From the NCBI GenBank assembly GCA_964453035.1, contig CAYVOX010000007.1:1-49840 (forward strand): 49,840 nucleotides of DNA. The letters run 5' to 3'. The notes under the pieces were generated by a model. It saw only the letters and a program-made list of their open reading frames with translations. It made no database searches and was not told the DNA's origin. Shown piece by piece: positions 8,223-16,624 of the stretch (positions are counted from its first letter, which is position 1; each line of letters begins with the position of its first letter). Source of the stretch: CAYVOX01 sp964453035 (GTDB lineage Bacteria > Chloroflexota > Anaerolineae > Anaerolineales > Anaerolineaceae). The position numbers and the translations under genes are program-made.

Positions 8223-9215
8223 CTATTCGTAAACCACCCGTTTTCCAGCCACTTTGTTCTGGAAAATGGTCAGTAACAGGATAACGATGAAAATAATGAA
8301 TGACAGCGCAGCGCTGTACCCATAGCGGTTAAATTGCACCAGTTGGTTGAAAATGAAAATACTCGAAGTTGTTGTGGCCGACCCTGGTCCCCCAAATGTC
8401 ATAATATAGATGTGATTGAACGCCTTGAAGGTGCCAATCACCGTTATGATGAGTAAGAAAAAAGTCGTTGGTGAAAGCAACGGAAAAGTAATATACCAGA
8501 ACAACTGAGCTCCATGCGCACCGTCCACTTTTGCCGCGTCATACAATTCGTTGGAGATGTTTCCTAACCCCGCCATAAAAATGACGATATCATAGCCCAC
8601 AAAAACCCAGGTGGTATAGATGATAAGCGCGATCAGCGCCAGGCTTGGACCCTGCGCCCAGGCTGGCAGCGTTGTTCCCATCGACTGCGCAATCAACTCG
8701 AAGATACCCCGGGCTTCTCCCAGCCATTTTTGCGGTTGTAGCCCTATGCTTATGAGTATCTTGTTAATTGGGCCGTTATCCGGGCTGTATAAATACGCCC
8801 ACACTGCCGCGGATGCAACAGTGGTGGTGATATATGGCATAAAAAACATCATCCGGAAAAACTGAAGCCCCTTAACCTTTTGAAATAACAGGTAAGCTAA
8901 AACCAGACCTAATCCCAGCTGGATTGGAACTGAAATCAACGAATAGGATGCGGTGATGAGCAGCGAGTGCCACATCTGTGGATCGTTAAATGCGCGAATG
9001 TAATTATCAAAAGCCACAAATTTGGCACAGGACAACTTCCAATCGCACATGCTGATATAAAAGCCATAAAACACGGGGAAGAATTCAAAAATAATCAGCA
9101 GCGCTACCGCCGGTAACAAAAAACCATATCCCAGGCTAACTTCTTTAATTCGCCTGAGCATTCGGGGAGAAAATCGAGAGTTATGTGGCGAAACCGTCAT
9201 CGAGTCAACAGCCAT
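8223..9215 (-). CDS. Sugar ABC transporter permease, MalF/UgpA type
   Basis: 330 aa. A cytoplasmic N-terminus is followed by helices beginning at LGYGFLLPAVALLIIF. The EAA loop is ELYDAAKVDGAHGAQLF followed by TFPLLSPTTFF. Start ATG 9215 has GGAGGAG upstream. First gene of the operon, with a likely promoter in the 109-nt gap before it. Together with the MalG-type permease and the lipoprotein it makes a CUT1 importer for an oligosaccharide, polyol or glycerol-phosphate-like compound; the exact substrate is unknown. Confidence 0.94.
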   Translation of the reverse strand: MAVDSMTVSPHNSRFSPRMLRRIKEVSLGYGFLLPAVALLIIFEFFPVFYGFYISMCDWKLSCAKFVAFDNYIRAFNDPQMWHSLLITASYSLISVPIQLGLGLVLAYLLFQKVKGLQFFRMMFFMPYITTTVASAAVWAYLYSPDNGPINKILISIGLQPQKWLGEARGIFELIAQSMGTTLPAWAQGPSLALIALIIYTTWVFVGYDIVIFMAGLGNISNELYDAAKVDGAHGAQLFWYITFPLLSPTTFFLLIITVIGTFKAFNHIYIMTFGGPGSATTTSSIFIFNQLVQFNRYGYSAALSFIIFIVILLLTIFQNKVAGKRVVYE

Positions 9216-9270
9216 AAGAGTTTCTCCTCCGTATTATTATTTGAAAATTTTACTGAATCGGATTAATATC

Positions 9271-9298
9271 ATTTTACCAAATAAGTCAAAATCAACAA
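9271..9298 (-). promoter_or_regulatory. Probable promoter of the sugar ABC operon
   Basis: On the minus strand TTGTTG (9298-9293), a 16-bp spacer and TAAAAT (9276-9271) lie about 55 nt before the first permease start. A second reading, TTGACT (9289-9284), has a weaker -10 (TTAATC). The gap 9216-9324 is AT-rich and holds nothing else recognisable. Confidence 0.4.
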
Positions 9299-9324
9299 CA
9301 AAAAGAGCCTTAATTTTCGTCTAA

Positions 9325-11145
9325 TTAATTCCAGCCAAATCTGAATCTAACGATTGCCGGGTCATGATCGCTCAATCTTCGCGCCACCGCAAACTCGCTA
9401 TTGAGGTGAATGTAGCCAAAATCTGTGACATCCGTCTTTAAACCCTCGCTGATGAGGATATGGTCAAGGATTTGTCCATTTCCATCGTAAATATAACTGT
9501 AACGTTGTTCCTCGGGCAATCTCTCCGCAAGGTTTGTCAACAAATCTCCCTGCAGCCTTTTTAGCGGCTCAGAAAACTGAAAATCATTCAGATCGCCCAG
9601 CACTACAATTTTGGCTTTCGGATCTAGTTGCAGCATTTTGCTGATAAACTTTTGGATGGAATCGGCTTGTTTGACTCGCTGCGTTTGCGAGGTTAGTAGA
9701 GGAGGTTGATATCTACCATAAAGAGGTGTATCTCCACCCTTTGAATTAAGGTGTAAACCAATAACAAACAGCCGCTCTCCCTTCACCTGAAATTGCGCAA
9801 TCAGGGGTTTTCTGCTCTCAAAATATGCCGCATTCGCCGGATCAATTCTTCCTGGATTAGAAGTCAACTCCAGGCCGTTTGCGCCCATACGAACATCTAC
9901 ACCATTGTTCGCGCTTCCCCCCGCAATTCGATTGAACACCAGACCTCTATCCGTCCTAAACAAGAACCCCACCCGGATGTTTCCACCCACCTCGCCGCCG
10001 TCCCGGTTTGCTTCCGGCGCAATATCAATATACTCATAGGTTGGTCCGCCCGCTGCTCGGATTGAACGGATAATCATCTTGTAAGTCTCGCTCGCATCCA
10101 CTACTGCCCCGTCAATTGCGCCGTTATTATCCTGAACTTCTTCCAACGAAAGAATATCCGGCGATTTTAGATTTGTGACAATCGCCTTTGCCAGGGCATC
10201 GAACCTCGTCGCTCCATCATTAGGATCCAGGTTCTGAACATTAAATGCGCTGACGCTAAATTCCCCTTCCCCAATCTCCCCGGCAATGACCTGTTTGAGG
10301 CTCCCGCTTACAGGCTCGGGTTTTAATTTAGGAAGGATTTTATAATTTCCGTAGTTGTAATCCAGCACGCCCACAATGGGTTTATTGAACTTATCTCCCA
10401 CATTCACATCAGGTAAAATCGCAAGCACATCATCCAGCATGATTCGTTCCGGGTTAGAGTCATCTTCCCGCAAAACAATTCCCCCCCGGTAAGATCTTAC
10501 CCCCGCACCTTTTCCTTCATCCGCAAGAATAACAATTTCCTTATATGCATTGGTTGCACCTACCACCACCGCATTATTGACCTGAACCAGCATGCTTTCC
10601 AGACACTCGTAAAAATCTATTCCGTCCAGTTGAGGTTCAAAGCGTTTTAATTCATCATCCTCGATAGTTTTTGATGGCGGTACCCTTCCTCCAACGCCAA
10701 TCACCACCGGTTCAGGCAAAGCTTTCCCATTGGCCAGCACCTTTATCGAAGGATTCTTTATCTCAGTGATAGTCAGGTTGCCCGTAATCATCCCTCCGGG
10801 GTAATATTCATCAACCGTTCCACTCACCAGTAATTCGTCACCTATCTTGACTGTTGGGGTTGTTACGGTAAATACTAGCAGTGCCTCAGAAGTATCAGGG
10901 TTATTATCAGGTTTTGTCTCCTGTAAATAGAACCCATCTGATCGAATAGCCGTTACCACACCTTTAACATCCTTCACAACCTGTCCGTTAATTGGAGAAA
11001 TGTGGCCATTACCCTGGATGTCGTGAATTGAAATTCCACCCGCGGGAGGTAGCCCAACGGTGGTGGCTGTGGAAAGGTCCGTTGTGCAACCTAGTAAACC
11101 CATTAAACAGAAAACAAAAACGGTTAACCCTCTGATGAGTCCCAT
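9325..11145 (-). CDS. Secreted endonuclease/exonuclease/phosphatase-family lipoprotein
   Basis: 606 aa. The N-terminus is a lipoprotein signal with Cys20 in GLLGC. Residues about 45-125 form an OB-fold-like domain of the kind found before extracellular nucleases (VVTAIRSDGFYLQE, GDELLVSGTVDEY). Residues about 295-606 are an endonuclease/exonuclease/phosphatase domain: SAFNVQNLDPND, ILSLEEVQDNNG (metal-binding Glu), GLHLNSKGGD, VVLGDLNDFQ, LDHILISEGL and SDHDPAIVRF (catalytic His/Asp near 592-596). All catalytic motifs are present. It is probably anchored outside the cell and degrades nucleic acid or a phosphodiester, perhaps for phosphate or nucleotide scavenging. Monocistronic by spacing; start ATG 11145 with AAGGA upstream. 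Confidence 0.9.
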   Translation of the reverse strand: MGLIRGLTVFVFCLMGLLGCTTDLSTATTVGLPPAGGISIHDIQGNGHISPINGQVVKDVKGVVTAIRSDGFYLQETKPDNNPDTSEALLVFTVTTPTVKIGDELLVSGTVDEYYPGGMITGNLTITEIKNPSIKVLANGKALPEPVVIGVGGRVPPSKTIEDDELKRFEPQLDGIDFYECLESMLVQVNNAVVVGATNAYKEIVILADEGKGAGVRSYRGGIVLREDDSNPERIMLDDVLAILPDVNVGDKFNKPIVGVLDYNYGNYKILPKLKPEPVSGSLKQVIAGEIGEGEFSVSAFNVQNLDPNDGATRFDALAKAIVTNLKSPDILSLEEVQDNNGAIDGAVVDASETYKMIIRSIRAAGGPTYEYIDIAPEANRDGGEVGGNIRVGFLFRTDRGLVFNRIAGGSANNGVDVRMGANGLELTSNPGRIDPANAAYFESRKPLIAQFQVKGERLFVIGLHLNSKGGDTPLYGRYQPPLLTSQTQRVKQADSIQKFISKMLQLDPKAKIVVLGDLNDFQFSEPLKRLQGDLLTNLAERLPEEQRYSYIYDGNGQILDHILISEGLKTDVTDFGYIHLNSEFAVARRLSDHDPAIVRFRFGWN

Positions 11146-11215
11146 AATATTATCCTTTTCAATTCATCAAGTATACCTGTTGCAGCCTTAATCATAGAAG
11201 TATCATTCTTCCATA

Positions 11216-11243
11216 TTGACCGGAAAGAAAATAATATTACAAT
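11216..11243 (+). promoter_or_regulatory. Promoter of the FmdB-type gene
   Basis: TTGACC (11216-11221), 16-bp spacer, TACAAT (11238-11243), about 36 nt before ATG 11279. Good match to the housekeeping consensus. It lies in the 133-nt divergent gap between the nuclease lipoprotein and the zinc-ribbon gene. Confidence 0.6.
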
Positions 11244-11278
11244 TCATTCTGTCTTACCACAATATCAAGGAGCATAAC

Positions 11279-11503
11279 ATGCCAGTTTACGAATACCATT
11301 GCAATAAGTGCGGATCCAGGTTCGAAAAACTTCGCCCAATGAAGGATGCCGATACACCGATTCCCTGCACCAGTTGTCAGAGCCTCGAAACCAGCCGTCA
11401 GTTATCCACCTGCAACTGTTCCAGCGAAGGGCGTTCTCTGGCTGGCTCAGGAGGCGGGTGTGGAAATTGCAGCGGTGGTTCGTGCACTTCTTGCGGGCAT
11501 TAA
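11279..11503 (+). CDS. FmdB-type zinc ribbon protein
   Basis: 74 aa from ATG 11279, set by AAGGAG just upstream; a longer TTG-started frame reaches 11216 but covers the promoter. The sequence starts PVYEYHCNKCG and continues to IPCTSCQS, the classic FmdB zinc ribbon (C8/C11 and C30/C33), which is named for a regulator but is generally of unknown role. The C-terminal tail is rich in Gly, Ser and Cys (C61, C64, C69, C72), an extra pair of possible metal-binding CxxC motifs. The next gene starts 3 nt after the stop, so the two are co-transcribed. Confidence 0.88.
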   Translation: MPVYEYHCNKCGSRFEKLRPMKDADTPIPCTSCQSLETSRQLSTCNCSSEGRSLAGSGGGCGNCSGGSCTSCGH

Positions 11504-11506
11504 TCC

Positions 11507-12349
11507 ATGAAATCCTTTGAGAACCGTCTCGTCCTCATCACAGGAGGTTCTAGCGGCATTGGCCTGGAACTTGCCAAAAATCTTGCCGGGCGCGGTGCGC
11601 ATGTTTGGATTATGGCCCGCCGCACTCAATTGCTCCAGTCTGCCCTCGCGGAAATCGAAAAAAAACGCGTTTCTACAACTCAAAAATTCAATATGCTTAC
11701 AGCGGATGTCTCCAATGAAGCCCAGATCAATCACGCCCTCGATCAATTAATCACTGAACAAGGCATACCTGACCTGGTTATCAACAATGCGGGCATCACC
11801 TATCCTGGCAAGTTTGAAGACATACCCACCGATGCCTTCCGCCAGGTGATGGATATTAATTATTTCGGCATGGTTTATGTGCTAAAAAAAATTGTTCCCG
11901 GAATGATTTCGCGAAATTCAGGGCACATAGTAAACGTCAGCTCAGTGGCTGGTTTTGGAGGGGTGTACGGCTACTCCGCCTACGGTGCCTCCAAATTCGC
12001 GGTCAGCGGCTTATCAGAAACCTTGCTCTTCGAGCTTAAATATCATGGTATCAAAGTCTCTATTGTATTTCCCGCAGATACCGAAACCCCCCAGCTTGAA
12101 GAAGATAAACGCATGCGTCCTGCTGTGACTGAAGCGCTTTCTTCCCAAAATGCTTCTGCACTCCCTCCGGTAAAAACCGCTGAATTGATCATTAAAGGCA
12201 TTCAGCGCGAGCAATATGTCATCACGCCGGGCTTTGATGCAACCTATATGTATCATGCCCGCCACATTCTCAGCACGTTCAGCCTGAAGATTATTGAATG
12301 GATGACCGACGCCGCAGTTAATAAAGCAAAACGTTCGGCATCATCTTGA
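11507..12349 (+). CDS. Short-chain dehydrogenase/reductase (3-ketodihydrosphingosine reductase-like)
   Basis: 280 aa. NAD(P) binding motif TGGSSGIG at 12-19, NNAG at 93-96, catalytic S146, Y159 and K163 (YGASK). Length and layout fit classical SDRs. Sequence character (the KYHGIKVSIVFPADTETP segment and the C-terminal hydrophobic helix region) is close to 3-ketodihydrosphingosine reductases and related long-chain ketone reductases, but this is not decisive. It is directly downstream of the FmdB gene and has a weak ribosome site, so it is probably translated by coupling. Lipid or ketone reduction is inferred. Confidence 0.85.
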   Translation: MKSFENRLVLITGGSSGIGLELAKNLAGRGAHVWIMARRTQLLQSALAEIEKKRVSTTQKFNMLTADVSNEAQINHALDQLITEQGIPDLVINNAGITYPGKFEDIPTDAFRQVMDINYFGMVYVLKKIVPGMISRNSGHIVNVSSVAGFGGVYGYSAYGASKFAVSGLSETLLFELKYHGIKVSIVFPADTETPQLEEDKRMRPAVTEALSSQNASALPPVKTAELIIKGIQREQYVITPGFDATYMYHARHILSTFSLKIIEWMTDAAVNKAKRSASS

Positions 12350-12375
12350 ACCAAAATCACTAAGAGCGTTATAAT
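12346..12375 (+). promoter_or_regulatory. Promoter of the small helical protein gene
   Basis: TTGAAC (12346-12351), 18-bp spacer, TATAAT (12370-12375), 26 nt before ATG 12402. The -35 box overlaps the stop codon of the dehydrogenase gene. Confidence 0.6.
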
Positions 12376-12401
12376 ATAATCAAGTGAAAGGAAAGTAAAC
12401 G

Positions 12402-12611
12402 ATGTCTGAAAAAACTTCCCCTCAAATGGATCCCAATGTTAAAGAAGCTCGTGAACACTTTAAATCCGCGCGCCAATCCATGCGCCAGAGTGTCGAACAG
12501 TTATTCCCGAAGGAATTTGTTGCCAGCCGCCGGGCTGCCCGCAAGGAATTTTTGTTAGGCTTGCGCAAACTGCTGGATGCCGCCATCGAGCACACCGAGA
12601 AGAAAGAATAA
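12402..12611 (+). CDS. Small charged helical protein, unknown function
   Basis: 69 aa, no family recognised. Very rich in charged residues and Ala, predicted almost wholly helical, with no membrane segment (…HFKSARQSMRQSVEQLFP, EFLLGLRKLLDAAIEH). It has its own promoter and a purine-rich ribosome site (AAAGGAAAG). The stop faces the stop of the UbiB-type gene one base away. It may be a small cytosolic or nucleoid-associated protein, but the sequence gives no evidence for a specific role. Confidence 0.7.
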   Translation: MSEKTSPQMDPNVKEAREHFKSARQSMRQSVEQLFPKEFVASRRAARKEFLLGLRKLLDAAIEHTEKKE

Positions 12612-12612
12612 C

Positions 12613-14271
12613 CTACCTGGCAAAAATGATCCACCCCAGTGTCGCCAGGGCTGCTCCTCCCAGCAAATAAGCCGGTATCACAACTGCATTCATCATCAAC
12701 TGCAGCGCTGCCCAGGTAAGCACGGCAAAAACAACCGCCCCCGTTAGTTTTCTCACGCCCTGATTCAACTGCTGAACTTGAAGTTCCAGGTCTGGGTTAC
12801 GCACTTCCAGTTTACCCTGCTCAATCTTTTGGAGCAGGGTTTCTGTTTTACCCGGCAAACCAATCAGCACTTTGATGAACCGCTCAATCTCCTTAAATAG
12901 AACTTCGAACTTGTTCCCCGATTCCGATTCCACCAGTTTGGAAGCATATGGCATCACACTGTTCCAGACGTTGAAATCTTTATTTAATCCCGTGCACATA
13001 CCGGAAAGAATCCCCAGACATCGCACCAGAAGGATCAAGTTTTCAGGCACCTGGAACGGCATCTCATAAATGAGTTCACCAAATTCTGCCACAAATGCAA
13101 CAGCTTCTTCTTGATGTAAATCCATCATTTCGGTTGTTGTTTTCCCCCAGAAGCGCTGAAAAACCTTTGCCGTTGCCTTTTCTAAAAGTTCAACATTCGC
13201 TCCCGGTAAAAGCACACCCAGTTCCTGATACGCGCACACAATTCTTCCTGCATCCTGTGTTGCCAGAGAAATCAAGATATCCCTCAACCTTGCCAGCAGA
13301 AAATCCGGCACAGAGCCTGCCATACCAAAGTCTACAAACACCAGCTTCCACCGTCTGGCATCTCCGCCTTCATCCGACATGACGAAAAGGTTGCCCGGGT
13401 GAGGATCGGCATGAAAGAAGCGGTCCTCGAAGATTTGCTGCAGGTAGGTATCAAATAACCGTTCAGCCACCTCCGCCCTGGATATTCCAACTGCATCAAT
13501 TGCCTCATAATCCGTGATTTTTATCCCGCGCAAATATTCCAGCGTTAGAACCCGCCGGGTTGTATGGCTCCAGATGACTTTTGGAACAACAATCTCATCG
13601 CTTCGTCCTGAGAAGTTTTCAGCAAAAGTCTCGGCATTCTTGCCTTCGTGAAGGTAATCCAGCTCCTCGTACAGTGAGGTGCTGAATTCCTCCAGCAGCG
13701 CAGGTACATTTGCCCGTTTTCGAATGGTTGGATACCGCATAACCCATTGTGCCACCACGCGCAGCGCTGCCAGGTCCGTATCCACAATCCTCTGGATGTG
13801 GAAGCGTTGAATTTTAACTGCCACCGTCTGGTCGTCCGGTTCCGAGGTTTCAGAACTTGCCCGTAATTTTGCCAGATGTACCTGACCAATGGAGGCTGAT
13901 GCCAGAGCGGTAGGGCTAAATTCTACGAATTTTTCCTCCAGTTTAACCCCAAATTCAGCCTCAACCACTTTGCGGATGTTATCAAACCCTTCAGGAGCAA
14001 CCTCATCTTGTAAACCCGCAAGTTCATCTGTGATGACCCTTGGCAGCACATCCAACCGGGCTGAAAGGAACTGCCCCACCTTAATCATCACACCCCCCAG
14101 GCTGATGGCTTTCTGTCGAAATGCTCTGGCAATTTTCTGCAACCGCTCAGCGCGCGTTTTACGCGCCAAACGCCGCAGCCCAATTTTCGGCAATACGACA
14201 TCCCACCAGATTATCGAAGCAATAATCCTGGCAAAGAACCACAGTATTTTCCTGTACCGGTTTTTTTCCAT
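12613..14271 (-). CDS. UbiB/AarF (ABC1) kinase-like protein
   Basis: About 552 aa if started at ATG 14271-14269. The open frame reaches 14448, but that part overlaps the divergent cyclophilin gene and reads as noise. Hallmarks of the UbiB/ADCK family: KVGQ motif (about 64-67), Ala-rich loop ASASIGQVHLA (about 125-135), VAVK lysine (about 155), HADPHPGN (about 289-296) and VFVDFGMAG. Two C-terminal hydrophobic helices anchor it in the membrane. Characterised members are ATPases that support isoprenoid quinone synthesis or lipid handling. No quinone synthesis gene is adjacent. The start is weakly defined because no good ribosome site is seen. Confidence 0.92.
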   Translation of the reverse strand: MEKNRYRKILWFFARIIASIIWWDVVLPKIGLRRLARKTRAERLQKIARAFRQKAISLGGVMIKVGQFLSARLDVLPRVITDELAGLQDEVAPEGFDNIRKVVEAEFGVKLEEKFVEFSPTALASASIGQVHLAKLRASSETSEPDDQTVAVKIQRFHIQRIVDTDLAALRVVAQWVMRYPTIRKRANVPALLEEFSTSLYEELDYLHEGKNAETFAENFSGRSDEIVVPKVIWSHTTRRVLTLEYLRGIKITDYEAIDAVGISRAEVAERLFDTYLQQIFEDRFFHADPHPGNLFVMSDEGGDARRWKLVFVDFGMAGSVPDFLLARLRDILISLATQDAGRIVCAYQELGVLLPGANVELLEKATAKVFQRFWGKTTTEMMDLHQEEAVAFVAEFGELIYEMPFQVPENLILLVRCLGILSGMCTGLNKDFNVWNSVMPYASKLVESESGNKFEVLFKEIERFIKVLIGLPGKTETLLQKIEQGKLEVRNPDLELQVQQLNQGVRKLTGAVVFAVLTWAALQLMMNAVVIPAYLLGGAALATLGWIIFAR

Positions 14272-14304
14272 ATCGTCAAGTATACCATTCCGGTTAACAC
14301 CCGA

Positions 14305-14313
14305 TGTTATAAT
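14305..14313 (+). promoter_or_regulatory. Extended -10 promoter of the cyclophilin operon
   Basis: TG-T-TATAAT (14305-14313) is a perfect extended -10 element, 21 nt before ATG 14335. No clear -35 is present, as usual for extended -10 promoters. GAAGGAG follows at 14322-14328 as the ribosome site. Confidence 0.6.
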
Positions 14314-14334
14314 AACCAGACGAAGGAGAATATC

Positions 14335-14817
14335 ATGACCAAACAATGGAAATACCCCCCTCAGATGGAAATTGATCCTAAGAAAGCGTACATCATCACC
14401 ATGGAAACCACCCGTGGCGCCATCGAAATTGAACTTCACCCTGAACATGCCCCCATTACCGTCAACAACTTTGTTTTCCTCACCCGCCAGGGATTTTACG
14501 ACGGCGTCTCATTCCATCGTGTGATCAACAATTTTGTCATTCAGGGTGGCGACCCTACTGCAACAGGTGCAGGTGGTCCAGGTTATCGCTTCCAGGATGA
14601 ATTGACAAACAATCCGCTCAAGCACGAGACTGGTGCTCTCTCCATGGCCAACGCTGGCCCCAATACCAACGGAAGCCAGTTCTTCATTACCCATTCACCT
14701 CAACCCCATCTCAACGGCAAGCATACTGTATTCGGCAAAGTCATCTCTGGCATGGATGTGGTTAATGCCATTCGCCAGGGTGATAAGATGATTTCCGTCA
14801 CCGTCGTCGAAAAATGA
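14335..14817 (+). CDS. Cyclophilin-type peptidyl-prolyl cis-trans isomerase
   Basis: 160 aa, cytosolic (no signal peptide). Cyclophilin motifs: VNNFVFLTRQGFYDGVSFHR with the catalytic Arg, VIQGGDPTATG, GALSMAN, GSQFFIT and HLNGKHTVFGKV. The Trp that binds cyclosporin in the human protein is replaced by His in HLNGKHTVFG, as in many bacterial enzymes. It speeds proline isomerisation during protein folding. First gene of a run that continues into the MoxR locus; its stop overlaps the next start by 4 nt. Confidence 0.95.
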   Translation: MTKQWKYPPQMEIDPKKAYIITMETTRGAIEIELHPEHAPITVNNFVFLTRQGFYDGVSFHRVINNFVIQGGDPTATGAGGPGYRFQDELTNNPLKHETGALSMANAGPNTNGSQFFITHSPQPHLNGKHTVFGKVISGMDVVNAIRQGDKMISVTVVEK

Positions 14818-15644
14818 TAGATGCGGTCGTCAACCTGGTTCAATACGGTCTGATTGGGCTGGCAGCCTTTCTGGTGATTGGATGGCTGGGGTTGCGCATC
14901 CCCGCGCGCCCCAAAAAGCCCATCCTTTCCACCCCAGAAAATCCTCTTGATCTCACCGCTATCCCGGAAGACTTACCTCGGCCAGTTGCCAGGTACCTTC
15001 AACTCCTTTTCCCGCAAGGTATACCCAACTTGTCTCCGGTTGTAGCCTGGGGAACAGGCCGGATTACCTCTCATCTCAGAGTTTTTGGTACGGTCTGGCT
15101 ACCTCTTTCCTGGACACTTTACCTGTACCCGGCTGTAGGTTACCTGTGGAGAACCAACATCACCTGGTACATGCGTCCATTCCTCAAAGGCGGGGATCAA
15201 TATCTTGATGGTCACGGTACCTACAGGATGGGCAACGACACGCTTGAGTCTGAATTCATTGACCTGAGTGAATTCACCATCCTCTGGATTCACACCCTGG
15301 TTTTTGCACCTTTTTCGCTACCCTACACCCCCGGCTTAAAGTGGCAGCTGATTGATGACCGTTCCATCTGGCTCACAGTAACCGGTCCAAACCAGGCTTC
15401 CTACAACTTCAAGCTGCTTTTTTCTTCCTCCGGCATGCTGGAAAAAATTGAGACCAAGCGAGCTGCCAGCCGGGATGGAACCTTGCTGGATTTCTCCACA
15501 ACCATTGTCCATTCCCCCGTTCCAGAAAGTTCCCACCTCATCAACCTGAAAAACGCCTGGGAATCGGTTGTTTATCTCGATCTTAAATCCAACGGCATCT
15601 TCTATGACGTCAATATTGACCAGGTATTTGATGAAGGAATTTAA
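14814..15644 (+). CDS. DUF6544-like membrane-anchored protein, unknown function
   Basis: 276 aa. One N-terminal membrane helix (about 8-27), then a soluble region. The segment IPEDLPRPVARYLQLLFP resembles the opening of the DUF6544 family, but I rate this assignment as tentative. The rest is rich in beta strands and aromatic residues (TNITWYMRPFLKGGDQY, WQLIDDRSIWLTVTG), suggesting a beta-sandwich or lipid-binding fold. ATGA overlap with the cyclophilin gene and a 25-nt gap to the MoxR gene place it in the same operon. Confidence 0.6.
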   Translation: MIDAVVNLVQYGLIGLAAFLVIGWLGLRIPARPKKPILSTPENPLDLTAIPEDLPRPVARYLQLLFPQGIPNLSPVVAWGTGRITSHLRVFGTVWLPLSWTLYLYPAVGYLWRTNITWYMRPFLKGGDQYLDGHGTYRMGNDTLESEFIDLSEFTILWIHTLVFAPFSLPYTPGLKWQLIDDRSIWLTVTGPNQASYNFKLLFSSSGMLEKIETKRAASRDGTLLDFSTTIVHSPVPESSHLINLKNAWESVVYLDLKSNGIFYDVNIDQVFDEGI

Positions 15645-15669
15645 AAGGAGGATGCCTTAGCAGACCGCG

Positions 15670-16623
15670 ATGAGTGAAATTCAAGCTTACGTCTCCAAAA
15701 TCGTCAACAACATTGAGCGGGTCATCATCGGCAAACACGATGCCATCGAATTATTGATGGTGTCACTGCTCTGTGAAGGGCATGTCCTGCTCGAAGATGT
15801 TCCCGGTGTCGGAAAGACTATGCTTGCACGTTCTTTAGCTGCCAGCATCAACACGCAATTCAAGCGCCTTCAATGCACACCCGACCTGCTCCCCAACGAT
15901 GTGACTGGCGTCTCAATTTTCAATCAAAAGACAGGTTCGTTCGACTTTCGACACGGGCCTGTTTTTGCGAACATTCTCCTGGTTGATGAAATTAACCGCG
16001 CCACGCCGCGCACGCAATCTGCCCTTCTCGAATCCATGCAGGAACAACAGGTCACTGTGGATGGCGTTACTTACCCTCTGGCACGCCCGTTCATGGTACT
16101 GGCTACCCAGAATCCCATTGAGTACGAGGGAACCTTTCCTCTTCCTGAAGCTCAACTTGATCGCTTCCTGATGAAAATTTCCCTGGGCTACCCCTCCCCT
16201 GCCGATGAACGCATGCTTCTCAAACGTCTCAGCCGTGAACACCCCATTACGCATCTGGCCCCGGTTGTTGATAGCGCCGAGTTGCCTTTACTCCAAAAGC
16301 AAGTATGGGATATTCACGTTGATGCATCCTTGCAGGATTACATCATTCAACTTGTTTCGGCTACGCGCAATCATCGCGATTTATCTCTGGGTGCCAGTCC
16401 GCGTGCTACCCTTGCTCTGTTTCGCTCCGCTCAAGCCCTGGCTGCCGTCCTCGGTCGAGACCACGTCCTCCCGGATGATATTCAACGCCTTGTTTCCGCC
16501 GTTCTCGGTCACCGTCTCATCCTCTCACCTGATGCCCAGCTGCGCGGTCATACGCCCCACAGCATCCTGACGGAAATCATTTCGTCTACACCCCTGGAGC
16601 TTCGCCAGTCACCCACTGCCTAG
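15670..16623 (+). CDS. MoxR-type AAA+ ATPase
   Basis: 317 aa. Walker A DVPGVGKT (43-50), Walker B LLVDEI (103-108), followed by NRATPRTQSALLESMQE and the sensor segment VLATQNPIEYEGTFPLPEAQLDRF. This is a MoxR-class chaperone ATPase, which acts together with DUF58/VWA proteins in assembling or activating partner complexes. The two next genes are the usual partners. The ribosome site AAGGAGG (15645-15651) is 18 nt from the ATG; no in-frame start lies between because TAG at 15658 blocks it. Confidence 0.95.
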   Translation: MSEIQAYVSKIVNNIERVIIGKHDAIELLMVSLLCEGHVLLEDVPGVGKTMLARSLAASINTQFKRLQCTPDLLPNDVTGVSIFNQKTGSFDFRHGPVFANILLVDEINRATPRTQSALLESMQEQQVTVDGVTYPLARPFMVLATQNPIEYEGTFPLPEAQLDRFLMKISLGYPSPADERMLLKRLSREHPITHLAPVVDSAELPLLQKQVWDIHVDASLQDYIIQLVSATRNHRDLSLGASPRATLALFRSAQALAAVLGRDHVLPDDIQRLVSAVLGHRLILSPDAQLRGHTPHSILTEIISSTPLELRQSPTA

Positions 16624-16624
16624 C

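Noticed and set aside
14272..14448. N-terminal extension of the UbiB-type frame
   Set aside because: It overlaps the divergent cyclophilin start and its promoter, and reads as non-protein-like sequence before the conserved domain.
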